7,601 bases of DNA from Candidatus Omnitrophota bacterium (GCA_020430005.1 JAGQKQ010000083.1:1-7601); one strand, 5' to 3'; shown: positions 1 to 6,314, counted from the stretch's first letter. The notes: a model not told the origin generated them from the sequence alone. Numbers and translations: made by a program.

Positions 1-1
1 G

Positions 2-583
2 CCGAATTTGATCTATCCCAAGAAAGAGTACTACCAGGCCCCATACTCAGCCATGTCTCCGAAATTAATTAAGTATTTCTTCAGAAAGAGGGTGGATGTT
101 ATCGGAACATTGACTAAGAAACAGCTATCGCTTTTAAATTACGATATCTTTCTTCATGATCAATTTAATGAGTTCTTTGATAACCAGAGTATTGAGCCTA
201 TAAAAAATGCTCGTCAGGCGAGACGGTATCCGACCTTTTGTAAAGGCGCAATTCTTCCATTATCCGAGACAGAAATGGTAGAATCCGAAGAGAATGCTAT
301 CCGTATTTTAGACGTTTCGGAAAACGGCTTGTATGGGGTGACAACACAGAAACTGGATTTAAGAAAAAAATATAAGATTTTCCTTCAAATCAGCCCCACA
401 AAACGTGTAGTATTAGTGGGTAAAGTTATCTGGCGGCAAAGTGAACGCGTTTATGGTTTTCACATTGTGAACAAGGAACAGCTGTGGGATGATTTTATAC
501 ACTATATGGAAACGCAATACTATAACGTCTATCATCACGATATAACTAAACAAAAAAGGGGAGCAAATGTCGGAAAAGTATAA
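2..583 (+). CDS. PilZ-domain protein, C-terminal part (5' end outside window)
   Basis: The frame is open to the window edge (CCG AAT TTG at 2-10), so the TTG at 8 is unlikely to be the true start and the N-terminus is missing. Counting from that TTG, a PilZ domain spans about residues 67-170. It has an RxxxR motif at 69-73 (RQARR) and a D-x-S-x-x-G motif at 102-107 within DVSENGLYG, the two signatures that bind cyclic di-GMP, so ligand binding looks intact. The preceding stretch (about 8-50, containing YYQAPYSAM and YFFRKRVDVIG) is not PilZ. It faintly recalls the C-terminal tail of FeeM-like N-acyl amino acid synthases, an impression from memory that rests on the missing part. No signal peptide or membrane segment is visible in the part present. 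The gene overlaps the E1-like gene downstream by 17 bases, so the two are probably translationally linked. PilZ assignment is firm; the overall function is unknown. Confidence 0.85.
   Translation, partial: PNLIYPKKEYYQAPYSAMSPKLIKYFFRKRVDVIGTLTKKQLSLLNYDIFLHDQFNEFFDNQSIEPIKNARQARRYPTFCKGAILPLSETEMVESEENAIRILDVSENGLYGVTTQKLDLRKKYKIFLQISPTKRVVLVGKVIWRQSERVYGFHIVNKEQLWDDFIHYMETQYYNVYHHDITKQKRGANVGKV
557..563 (+). promoter_or_regulatory. Ribosome binding site of the E1-like gene, inside the PilZ gene
   Basis: AGGGGAG lies 3 bases before the ATG at 567 and inside the last codons of the PilZ-protein gene. It supports the ATG at 567 as the start, and hence the 17-base overlap between the two reading frames. 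Confidence 0.65.
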
Positions 584-1397
584 TCAGTTGTTTTGCCGGA
601 ATATTGATTATATCGCACAGGACATTCAGAATAAAATTCGAACAACACCTGTTTTAATCGCCGGTTGCGGTATCGGCAGTACCATTGCGGAGGCCGCTGC
701 CCGGATGGGTTTTGAAAATATTACCCTTATTGACGGTGATGTAATTGAAGTCCACAACCTAAACCGTCAAATCTACACACAAGCGGATGTCGGTACCAAA
801 AAAGCGGAAGCTCTGGCCAACCGACTGCGCAGTATCAATCCCGATATCAATATCACACCGATTACCGATTGGATCTCTGAAGAGAATGTTAATAGTTTGG
901 TCGGCAAGGCTGAATTGATTTTTGACACAATTGATTTTCTTGATCTGAACGCTATTACCATACTCCATGATGAAGCCAACCGGCAAAACAAACCGATCAT
1001 TAGCGCCTTAAGTATCGGCTGGGGAGCCGGGGCTATGTATTGTCCGCCTTCAAAGTCTGATGTCAGTTATTTCCGCAAAGTTTTTCATCTGCCGGAGACA
1101 GGGCCGGTGAAAGACATGTCTTATGTTTTTCACTTCAAAGTTCTCATTGAACGAATCGGGGCTTATCTTAATCCGGAAGTCATTGCAGCCATGAGTAAAG
1201 CCTTTCAAATTATGGAAGACGGGCGTCCTTGTCCCGCCTCTCAGTTATCAGCCGGATCTTTTTCTGTGGGAGCTCTAGCGGTGACGGTTGCCGTTAAACT
1301 GCTTAAAGAAGAAAAAGTGGCTGAAGCACCAAATCTTATCCTGCTCAACGTGAATGGTGTGTGTGAGCAATCTGATATCAATCTACTAGTTGATTAA
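567..1397 (+). CDS. ThiF/MoeB/HesA-family E1-like adenylyltransferase
   Basis: This 276-residue cytoplasmic protein has the E1-like Rossmann fold that adenylates a C-terminal carboxylate using ATP. Visible motifs are the nucleotide-binding GCGIGS at 33-38, the acidic strand end IDGD at 55-58, NLNRQ at 64-68, the following lysines K78/K79, and D120 in FDTIDF, where the family carries its catalytic aspartate. The two CxxC zinc pairs of MoeB/ThiF are absent: cysteines occur singly at 10, 34, 159, 222 and 266. That places it outside classical MoeB/ThiF and nearer to TcdA/HesA-like or orphan E1 groups. No ubiquitin-like carrier (ThiS/MoaD), thiamine or molybdopterin gene is in view. It sits between the PilZ protein and an exported LolA-like protein, so the substrate may be a product of this locus rather than a cofactor sulfur carrier. 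The family call is firm; the substrate is unknown. Confidence 0.9.
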   Translation: MSEKYNQLFCRNIDYIAQDIQNKIRTTPVLIAGCGIGSTIAEAAARMGFENITLIDGDVIEVHNLNRQIYTQADVGTKKAEALANRLRSINPDINITPITDWISEENVNSLVGKAELIFDTIDFLDLNAITILHDEANRQNKPIISALSIGWGAGAMYCPPSKSDVSYFRKVFHLPETGPVKDMSYVFHFKVLIERIGAYLNPEVIAAMSKAFQIMEDGRPCPASQLSAGSFSVGALAVTVAVKLLKEEKVAEAPNLILLNVNGVCEQSDINLLVD

Positions 1398-1399
1398 TA

Positions 1400-2185
1400 A
1401 TGATGAACAGAAAACATATTGTGTTGCCGTTTGTTTTTGTTGCAATGATGACTGTTGCTCTTTATGCGCAAGAGACGGAGTCTACAAGCGCAAAGAGACT
1501 GACCGCGAAAGATATTATTAAACAATCAGACGATTTGATGCGCGGAGAGACGCTGCATGGCAATTACACAATGAAAGTGATCACGCCCCGATGGGAGAGG
1601 GAATTAAACCTGGATGTGTGGACCCACGGACGGACAAAAACCTTTATCCGTATTCTTTCTCCGGCCAAAGAAGCCGGTATTGGCACATTACGTGTGGATA
1701 CCAATATGTGGAATTATCTTCCGGATGTTGAAAAAACAATCAAGATCCCGCCATCGATGATGTTTCAGCCGTGGATGGGGAGCGATTTCACCAACGATGA
1801 TTTGGTAAAAGAAAGCAGTATTGTGGAGGATTATACACATCGTATTTTAGGGACTATAGAAATGAGTGGTGATGAAATTTACAAAATTGAACTTCTTCCC
1901 AAACCGGAAGCCGCTGTGACGTGGGGAAAATTGCTTTTCTACATTCGGACGGAAGATCTTTTACCGGTCCGTGAAAAATTTTATGATGAAGACGGAGCAT
2001 TGATTAAAGTCCTTAATTATTCTAAAATAGAACAAATGTCTGATCGAAAAATTCCCACCCATTGGGAAATGGAATCCAAAATTGACGATGGCCACCGTAC
2101 GATTATAGAAGTGCTGCGTGCTGAATATAATCAACCTCATTCTGACGGGATTTATACCATGGGGAATCTGAAACAAGTCCAATAA
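1400..2185 (+). CDS. Exported LolA-like 'outer membrane lipoprotein-sorting' protein (COG2834 type)
   Basis: This 261-residue protein begins with a clear Sec signal peptide: RKH, then a hydrophobic core of about residues 7-22, with likely cleavage after A23 (ALYA|QE). There is no lipobox, so the mature protein should be soluble in the periplasm. The body has hallmarks of the COG2834 / LolA-like family: a DLMRGE segment, FIRILSPAKEAGIGTLR, MWNYLPDVEKT, and PPSMMFQPWMGSDFTNDDL at about 114-132. Members adopt the LolA/LolB-like half-barrel that shields a lipid or acyl chain, and they commonly sit beside FtsX-type or RND lipid transporters. Here the permease and ATPase follow directly, which fits a periplasmic carrier for this ABC system. 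It starts 2 bases after the E1-like stop, with ATG at 1400 or 1403 and no clear Shine-Dalgarno, so translation is probably coupled. Its cargo is unknown, and it is not the housekeeping lolA. Confidence 0.85.
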   Translation: MMNRKHIVLPFVFVAMMTVALYAQETESTSAKRLTAKDIIKQSDDLMRGETLHGNYTMKVITPRWERELNLDVWTHGRTKTFIRILSPAKEAGIGTLRVDTNMWNYLPDVEKTIKIPPSMMFQPWMGSDFTNDDLVKESSIVEDYTHRILGTIEMSGDEIYKIELLPKPEAAVTWGKLLFYIRTEDLLPVREKFYDEDGALIKVLNYSKIEQMSDRKIPTHWEMESKIDDGHRTIIEVLRAEYNQPHSDGIYTMGNLKQVQ

Positions 2186-2187
2186 GC

Positions 2188-2194
2188 AAGGTGG
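2188..2194 (+). promoter_or_regulatory. Ribosome binding site of the ABC permease gene
   Basis: AAGGTGG lies 9 bases before the ATG at 2204, in the 18-base gap after the LolA-like gene. It supports that start, which also opens with the FKIAWRNVVRNKGRS segment typical of FtsX/MacB permeases. Confidence 0.6.
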
Positions 2195-2203
2195 CTTTTC
2201 CAC

Positions 2204-3433
2204 ATGTTTGCAACTTTTTTCAAAATCGCCTGGCGAAACGTTGTCAGAAACAAAGGGCGCTCCTTTGTGACCATGGCCGCCGTGGCATTTGGTTTAACCG
2301 CCATCATTTTTATCCGCGCTTTTGTGAACGGGGCTGATTCACAAATGGTTGAGAATTACACCAATCTGATCCCCGGTCATATCCAAATTCATCATCAGGG
2401 TTTTCATAAAAAAATGGGTCTTGAGCGAAGTATAACGGATATCAAGGCCGTAACAGATGTTATTCATCAGCAGGACAATGTTGAGGCCTTTTCTTTTCGT
2501 ATTAAAGACTACGCTCTTTTAAGCAGTACAAAACAATCGACGGGAGTGTTACTTGTTGCGGTCGATCCTGCTCAGGAAAAGAATGTAACGTATTTGCACG
2601 AACGTGTGACACAGGGCGAATATCTTCAGGATGACGATGACAGTGGTATTGTTGTTGGAAAAGATCTGGCTGAGATTCTTAATGTGGGTCTTAATAAGAA
2701 GGTTGTTATTTTATCGCAGGCCGCTGATGGTAGTTTGGCCTCCGGTGCTTATCGTGTGAGAGGAATTCTAGACGCTGGAGTGGAAGAGATTGATAAAGGA
2801 ATGGCGATTATTACTTTAAAGGCCGCTCAGGACCTTTTGGTTTTGCCTGATCAAATATCGGAAGTCGCCATCAGACTTAATTCTGTTTATACATCACGGG
2901 CCACGGCCGCGAAAATGAGAGAGGTGTTGGATCCGGATCAGTATGAGATATTAAGCTGGCGGAGGATTTCACCGATGACGGCGCAATGGTTAGACTTTGA
3001 CCGCGCGTTTGTGAACGCGATACTTTTTATTGTCCTGCTTGTGGTGGCCGCCGGCATTCTTAATACAACGTTGATGAGCGTTTTTGAACGCACAAGAGAA
3101 TTCGGAATTATGCAGGCGCTGGGTACAAAGCGCTGGCAGTTAATTTTAATGGTTAGCATTGAATCGGCTATCTTGGGGTTAAGTGGATGTTTGATCGGTG
3201 TATTTCTGGGAACGGTTTTAACCATACATTTCGGAAATACCGGAATTGATCTGGCGCAATTTGCCAGCGCGTTTGAAGCCTATTACACGGGTTCAGTTGT
3301 TTATCCAAGACTTTCCGTGGAATATTTGGTTGTTGTTTCTGTGATTGTATTTTTGATCAGTGTTTTGGTGTCCATTATTCCGTCATGGCAAGTGGCCAAG
3401 ATAAAACCGGTAGAAGCGGTTCGTAATTTTTAG
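2204..3433 (+). CDS. FtsX/MacB/LolC-type ABC transporter permease
   Basis: This 409-residue inner-membrane permease has the standard four-helix FtsX/MacB layout. It opens with a short cytoplasmic amphipathic start (FKIAWRNVVRNKGRS), TM1 at about 21-42, and a large periplasmic MacB-PCD-like domain at about 43-265. TM2 is at about 268-290 and a coupling segment ERTREFGIMQALGTKR follows at 295-310. TM3 is at about 315-340, TM4 at about 374-395, and the tail is PSWQVAKIKPVEAVRNF. Such permeases do not pump through a pore; they use ATP to extract a lipid, lipoprotein or peptide from the outer leaflet and hand it to a periplasmic partner. With the LolA-like gene directly upstream and a LolD-like ATPase directly downstream, it probably forms a homodimeric extractor, since no second permease (LolC plus LolE) is present. 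Family is firm; the substrate is not known. The periplasmic domain should contact the LolA-like carrier if the analogy to LolCDE-LolA holds. Confidence 0.93.
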   Translation: MFATFFKIAWRNVVRNKGRSFVTMAAVAFGLTAIIFIRAFVNGADSQMVENYTNLIPGHIQIHHQGFHKKMGLERSITDIKAVTDVIHQQDNVEAFSFRIKDYALLSSTKQSTGVLLVAVDPAQEKNVTYLHERVTQGEYLQDDDDSGIVVGKDLAEILNVGLNKKVVILSQAADGSLASGAYRVRGILDAGVEEIDKGMAIITLKAAQDLLVLPDQISEVAIRLNSVYTSRATAAKMREVLDPDQYEILSWRRISPMTAQWLDFDRAFVNAILFIVLLVVAAGILNTTLMSVFERTREFGIMQALGTKRWQLILMVSIESAILGLSGCLIGVFLGTVLTIHFGNTGIDLAQFASAFEAYYTGSVVYPRLSVEYLVVVSVIVFLISVLVSIIPSWQVAKIKPVEAVRNF

Positions 3434-3442
3434 GAAAAGACA

Positions 3443-4117
3443 ATGAGCTTTATTGATGCCAAAAATGTATCCAAAACGTATCAGCAGAAAGGGGCTGTCC
3501 CAACCCAGGCTTTGAAAAATATTAATTTGTCGGTCGAGGAAGGAGATTTTCTCTGTCTCGCCGGGACTTCCGGTTCGGGAAAAAGTACGTTGCTGAATTT
3601 ATTGGGGGGATTGGACCATCCCACAGAGGGGCAGATTTTTTATGAAGAAAAAGAGATTAGTAATGTCCCTATTGAACGGTTGGCGGATTTTCGTTTGAAC
3701 ACGATCAGTTTTGTCTTCCAGGCCTATAATTTGATCAATACATTAACGGCTTTGGAAAACGCTGAGTATTTATTGCTTCTTCAGGGAGTAGGTCCAAAAG
3801 AACGCCGAAAACGGGCTTCTGAAATGCTGGAGAAAGTAGGGCTGGCCGATTGTCTGCATAAAACGGTGAACCGTTTGAGCGGCGGGCAGCAGCAGCGGGT
3901 TGCGGTCTGCCGGGCAGTGGTGGCAAAGCCCAGGGTTATTCTGGCGGATGAGCCGACGGCCAATCTGGATTCTAAAACATCGGAGCAATTAATGGATTTA
4001 ATGGTTGGGTTAAATCAGGAAAAAAACATTACATTTATTTTCTCAAGTCATGATAATCTGGTTATCGAGAAAGCAAGAAAGGTTGTCCACATGAAAGATG
4101 GAGAAATTACATCATGA
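3443..4117 (+). CDS. LolD/MacB-type ABC transporter ATP-binding protein
   Basis: This 224-residue cytoplasmic ATPase is the partner of the FtsX-type permease, and its length matches LolD/FtsE-like subunits (about 220-235). All ATPase motifs are present: Walker A GTSGSGKST (41-49), Q-loop glutamine 93 in SFVFQAYNL, signature LSGGQQQR (145-152), Walker B VILADEPT (165-172) with catalytic E170, D-loop NLDS (174-177) and the switch histidine H203 in SSHD. The AYNLINTLTALEN stretch after the Q-loop is typical of the MacB/LolD group. It starts 9 bases after the permease stop, with a Shine-Dalgarno-like AGGAAAAG partly inside the permease TAG codon, and its TGA overlaps the next gene's ATG. It should power extraction of the substrate from the inner membrane. 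It is not possible to say from sequence whether the cargo is a lipoprotein, a free lipid or another amphiphile. Confidence 0.95.
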   Translation: MSFIDAKNVSKTYQQKGAVPTQALKNINLSVEEGDFLCLAGTSGSGKSTLLNLLGGLDHPTEGQIFYEEKEISNVPIERLADFRLNTISFVFQAYNLINTLTALENAEYLLLLQGVGPKERRKRASEMLEKVGLADCLHKTVNRLSGGQQQRVAVCRAVVAKPRVILADEPTANLDSKTSEQLMDLMVGLNQEKNITFIFSSHDNLVIEKARKVVHMKDGEITS

Positions 4118-5289
4118 AAGTAACTAACATCATTAGTGTTTTTATATGCGGGATTATTTTTATATGGAGTGGACCGGTCTATAGTGAAGATCAGGCAGAT
4201 CAATCATCATCGGTCCCGATCGAGTTTGAAGGTTATTATAAGAGTCTTTTTACCCAGTCACGTTCTCTGGCAACAAAAGAAAATTTTTACGCGTTTTTAC
4301 AACGTGTCCGATTAAAGGCCAAGGCGGATCTTTCCGAACAATGGCAATTTGTGGTGAATTACGATATCGAAAGTATTCTTAATGATTTTCGCAATACGCC
4401 GGATTTCGCCACAATTCAGAATAAGAACCAGGGGGCCTTAGCCGCCTGGGATGCCGATCATGTTTTGCATGATGCGGATAATCATTATATGCGGCATTCT
4501 CTGTACAGGGCATACATTAATTATTACTCACCGGCTTTTCGCGCGGTTCTCGGAAAACAGAAAGTGGATTGGGGGCGAACACGTTTTTGGAGTCCGCTGG
4601 ATTTATTTAATCCGGTTAACCCGTTAGATATTGAATATACAGAGCGGGTGGGAGTTGACGCGGTTAACCTGGAGCATTCTTTTGAAGATTTTTCATCATT
4701 GGCACTGGTTTACGCGGCGGGGCCTAATAAAGATTTAGCCAGCATCGGGATGAAATACGCGAAAACATTAGGGACAACCGATGTCTTTGCCGTCGGCGGA
4801 CAGTTTCGAGAAGACGAAGTTGTCGGTTTCGGTTTTGACGGTCAGTTGGCTAATGCGGGTGTAAGAGGAGAGTTTACCTACACTCATCCGCAGAATGACG
4901 GGGATTATTTTCGCAGTGTGCTTGGACTGGAACACAGCTTTGAGAATACGCTAACATTGTTAGGTGAATATTTTTATAACGGAGGAGCGGATAAGACCGC
5001 CTTTTTACAAAATCTGAGCGACTTCCGCTACACAAGCCGTGTTTTAACACGAAACAAACATTTGCTGGGACTAAACGCTGATTATGAATGGACGCCATTG
5101 TTAAAGATGCATCAAATGATGATCTATGACATGGAAGATAACAGCGTATTTTTCAATCCGCAATTTAACTACAATCTAAAAGCCAACCTGGATATTGTGC
5201 TGGGAAGTCAGTTTTTCTGGGGCCGGACAGGCAGTGAATTCGGCTCGTATGAAAACGTGTATTACATTCAAACACAGTTTTATTTTTAA
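4114..5289 (+). CDS. Outer-membrane beta-barrel protein (DUF1302/porin-like)
   Basis: This 391-residue protein has a Sec signal peptide (MKVTNII, then a hydrophobic core to about residue 18) with likely cleavage after S24 (VYS|ED). The rest is built of alternating polar/aromatic strands and ends in NVYYIQTQFYF, whose terminal phenylalanine matches the BAM recognition signal for outer-membrane barrels. A motif at about 147-182 (GKQKVDWGRTRFW, then LFNPVNPLDIEY and ERVGVD) resembles the conserved plug or inner-barrel segment of DUF1302-type and alginate-export-like barrels. The ATG overlaps the ATPase stop as ATGA, with GGAG at 4100-4103 ten bases upstream, so the barrel is translationally coupled to the transporter. 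DUF1302-like proteins often accompany COG2834 proteins and lipid transporters, which suggests an outer-membrane exit or entry point for the same substrate. Barrel topology is strongly supported, the family moderately, and a role in transport is inferred. Confidence 0.85.
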   Translation: MKVTNIISVFICGIIFIWSGPVYSEDQADQSSSVPIEFEGYYKSLFTQSRSLATKENFYAFLQRVRLKAKADLSEQWQFVVNYDIESILNDFRNTPDFATIQNKNQGALAAWDADHVLHDADNHYMRHSLYRAYINYYSPAFRAVLGKQKVDWGRTRFWSPLDLFNPVNPLDIEYTERVGVDAVNLEHSFEDFSSLALVYAAGPNKDLASIGMKYAKTLGTTDVFAVGGQFREDEVVGFGFDGQLANAGVRGEFTYTHPQNDGDYFRSVLGLEHSFENTLTLLGEYFYNGGADKTAFLQNLSDFRYTSRVLTRNKHLLGLNADYEWTPLLKMHQMMIYDMEDNSVFFNPQFNYNLKANLDIVLGSQFFWGRTGSEFGSYENVYYIQTQFYF

Positions 5290-5296
5290 ATTGTGT

Positions 5297-5611
5297 TTAG
5301 GCCACGCCCAGTAATTTTTTAAGTTCTCCGCTGTTGTGCATTTCGGTCATAATATCGCACCCACCGATAAACTCACCATCAATATAAAGTTGGGGAATCG
5401 TCGGCCAGTCAGAGTACTCTTTAATGCCGGCACGGATTTCTTCATCTTCCAGAATATTACACGATTGAAACGGAACATTGTACTGTTGCAGGATGGCCGC
5501 GGCCTGGGCGGAAAATCCGCACATCGGGCTGTTTGGTGTGCCTTTCATGTACAAGAACACTTTATTGGATTTAATGTCATCTTCAATACGTTTTTTAGTA
5601 GCGTCGTCCAT
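5297..5611 (-). CDS. grxD: Monothiol (CGFS) glutaredoxin, Grx4 type
   Basis: The 104-residue protein has the monothiol glutaredoxin signature CGFS at 31-34, preceded by YMKGTPNSPM (21-30). It also has the cis-proline segment WPTIPQLYIDGEFIGGCD at 69-86, where GGCD binds glutathione. Such proteins carry a glutathione-ligated [2Fe-2S] cluster and deliver it, typically together with BolA. The ATG at 5611 is chosen because AAGGAG sits 6 bases upstream and because the protein then has normal family length. The longer in-frame version to 5659 would run into the BolA gene and add a non-conserved stretch. It lies 14 bases after bolA, in the usual BolA-GrxD partnership. Its stop is only 7 bases from the stop of the convergent barrel gene. 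Assignment is firm. Confidence 0.97.
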   Translation of the reverse strand: MDDATKKRIEDDIKSNKVFLYMKGTPNSPMCGFSAQAAAILQQYNVPFQSCNILEDEEIRAGIKEYSDWPTIPQLYIDGEFIGGCDIMTEMHNSGELKKLLGVA

Positions 5612-5617
5612 GAGTAT

Positions 5618-5623
5618 CTCCTT
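5618..5623 (-). promoter_or_regulatory. Ribosome binding site fixing the grxD start
   Basis: On the minus strand AAGGAG sits 6 bases before the ATG at 5611, in the 14-base gap after bolA. It decides for the short grxD form over the upstream in-frame ATG at 5659. Confidence 0.75.
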
Positions 5624-5625
5624 AA

Positions 5626-5886
5626 CTATAAGCCGAATTGGGTTCTGGCTTCTTCCCATTTTTGCGGGGTAAAGGTTTTTAATCCTAAAGCGTGCACCGG
5701 TCCGTCCAAGGCTTCTTTTAACGCCTTCATCACCATTTGCTGCTGTTTGACAAGCATCATGCCTTCAAAGGCGGGACTGATGACAAAGGCCTGCAGATGT
5801 TGACCGTCATTCATAGGATCAAGCACATAAGCGGTAGAGTCCGGTACGGCTTTTTCTATAGTTGCTTTAATATCATCTAACGTCAT
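5626..5886 (-). CDS. BolA/IbaG-family protein
   Basis: This 86-residue protein matches the BolA fold along its length. It has an N-terminal helix (DDIKATIEKAVPDS), the variable loop DGQHLQAF with H30, then ISPAFEGMMLVKQQQMVMKAL, and the C-terminal segment HALGLKTFTPQKW carrying the invariant His65. H65 is the family's Fe-S cluster ligand in BolA-glutaredoxin heterodimers, and H30 may be the second. The length and the KTFTPQKW ending resemble the IbaG/YrbA branch more than E. coli BolA. The gene starts 5 bases after the glutaredoxin stop and no Shine-Dalgarno is visible, so translation is probably coupled. It is followed by grxD, an arrangement that recurs in proteobacteria and supports a joint role in Fe-S cluster trafficking or sensing. 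The family is firm; a DNA-binding role is not indicated by the sequence. Confidence 0.95.
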   Translation of the reverse strand: MTLDDIKATIEKAVPDSTAYVLDPMNDGQHLQAFVISPAFEGMMLVKQQQMVMKALKEALDGPVHALGLKTFTPQKWEEARTQFGL

Positions 5887-5891
5887 TGATT

Positions 5892-6143
5892 TTAATTTTC
5901 GTTGAGTTTGTGTTTGTTATCTTTAAACCATTGAATAATGTCATCAGATTCGTACAGAGCCTGTCCGTCAATCACAAGGCAGGGAACTTGTTTTTTCCCG
6001 CCGGTATTGATGAGTTCCTGGACATAATCCGGATTGGCTGAAATATCCCGTTCGGGAACAGTGATATTTTCACTTTCCATATAAGCGCGTACTTTGCCGC
6101 AATAGGGGCAAGTGGGTCTATGATAAAACATGAGTTCGGGCAT
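5892..6143 (-). CDS. Dithiol glutaredoxin (CPYC)
   Basis: The 83-residue protein is a compact class I glutaredoxin. It has the redox motif CPYC at 12-15 within HRPTCPYCGKVRAYM, the cis-proline segment KKQVPCLVIDGQALYESDDI, and a final helix ending KDNKHKLNEN. An extra cysteine directly follows the cis-proline (VPC). It reduces disulfides or glutathione mixed disulfides using glutathione. The ATG at 6143 is preferred because AAAGGA lies 8 bases upstream and the length is typical. The in-frame ATG at 6152 has AAAGG directly abutting it, with no spacing. A still longer frame to 6257 begins with residues encoded by the repeat element (MIPAFAGI) and is rejected. Downstream are bolA and grxD; upstream, beyond the repeat, is gshB. 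The role with this operon's glutathione is a natural inference. Confidence 0.95.
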   Translation of the reverse strand: MPELMFYHRPTCPYCGKVRAYMESENITVPERDISANPDYVQELINTGGKKQVPCLVIDGQALYESDDIIQWFKDNKHKLNEN

Positions 6144-6151
6144 AAAATTCA

Positions 6152-6157
6152 TCCTTT
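6152..6157 (-). promoter_or_regulatory. Ribosome binding site fixing the glutaredoxin start
   Basis: AAAGGA on the minus strand lies 8 bases before the ATG at 6143. It favours that start over ATG 6152, which overlaps the site, and over the long frame through the repeat. Confidence 0.65.
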
Positions 6158-6228
6158 CAGACTGTAAATGATTTAATTTTGAAGCACGAAATTTAAAATT
6201 CGAAACAAATTCGAAAAAGAATAAAAAC

Positions 6229-6255
6229 AATGTTATTCCCGCGAAGGCGGGAATC
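6229..6255. repeat. REP-like hairpin, left arm of inverted pair
   Basis: ATTCCCGC (6235-6242), a GAAG loop and GCGGGAAT (6247-6254) form a perfect 8-pair stem. With its flank, this 27-base arm pairs with 6288-6314 with a single mismatch across a 32-base spacer. Read on the minus strand, the hairpin is followed after 7 bases by a T-rich run (TTGTTTTTATT), so it could act as a weak terminator or attenuator. Confidence 0.8.
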
Positions 6256-6287
6256 AAGATATAAAAATATTTATACTCATTTTTCTG

Positions 6288-6314
6288 GATTCCCGCCTTC
6301 GCGGGAATGACATT
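6288..6314. repeat. REP-like hairpin, right arm of inverted pair
   Basis: ATTCCCGC (6289-6296), a CTTC loop and GCGGGAAT (6301-6308) form a perfect 8-pair stem, the reverse complement of the left hairpin. In RNA the two arms can form either two small hairpins or one long 27-base stem with one mismatch. No T-tract follows directly on either strand. Confidence 0.8.

Noticed and set aside
8..10. TTG as the start of the PilZ protein
   Set aside because: The frame continues open to the window edge and no Shine-Dalgarno can be seen, so the gene is treated as 5'-truncated.
567..1397. Naming the E1-like gene moeB or thiF
   Set aside because: The zinc cysteine pairs and any cofactor-pathway neighbour are missing, so a specific symbol is not justified.
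3735..3988. Minus-strand open frames inside the ABC ATPase gene
   Set aside because: They are antisense to intact Walker and signature motifs and have compositions typical of shadow frames.
5612..5659. N-terminal extension of grxD to the ATG at 5659
   Set aside because: It overlaps the end of bolA, adds non-conserved residues, and bypasses the good AAGGAG site in front of ATG 5611.
5336..5803. 155-residue plus-strand open frame across grxD and bolA
   Set aside because: It lies antisense to two clearly recognisable genes and has no family features or ribosome binding site.
6144..6230. A sigma-70 promoter for the glutaredoxin gene
   Set aside because: The stretch is AT-rich and gives several weak -10-like matches (for example TACAGT) but no convincing paired -35 box.
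6235..6314. The hairpin pair as a classical intrinsic terminator or a CRISPR repeat pair
   Set aside because: The T-tract is absent or displaced by several bases, the units are inverted rather than direct, and there are only two, so a REP/BIME-like element fits better.
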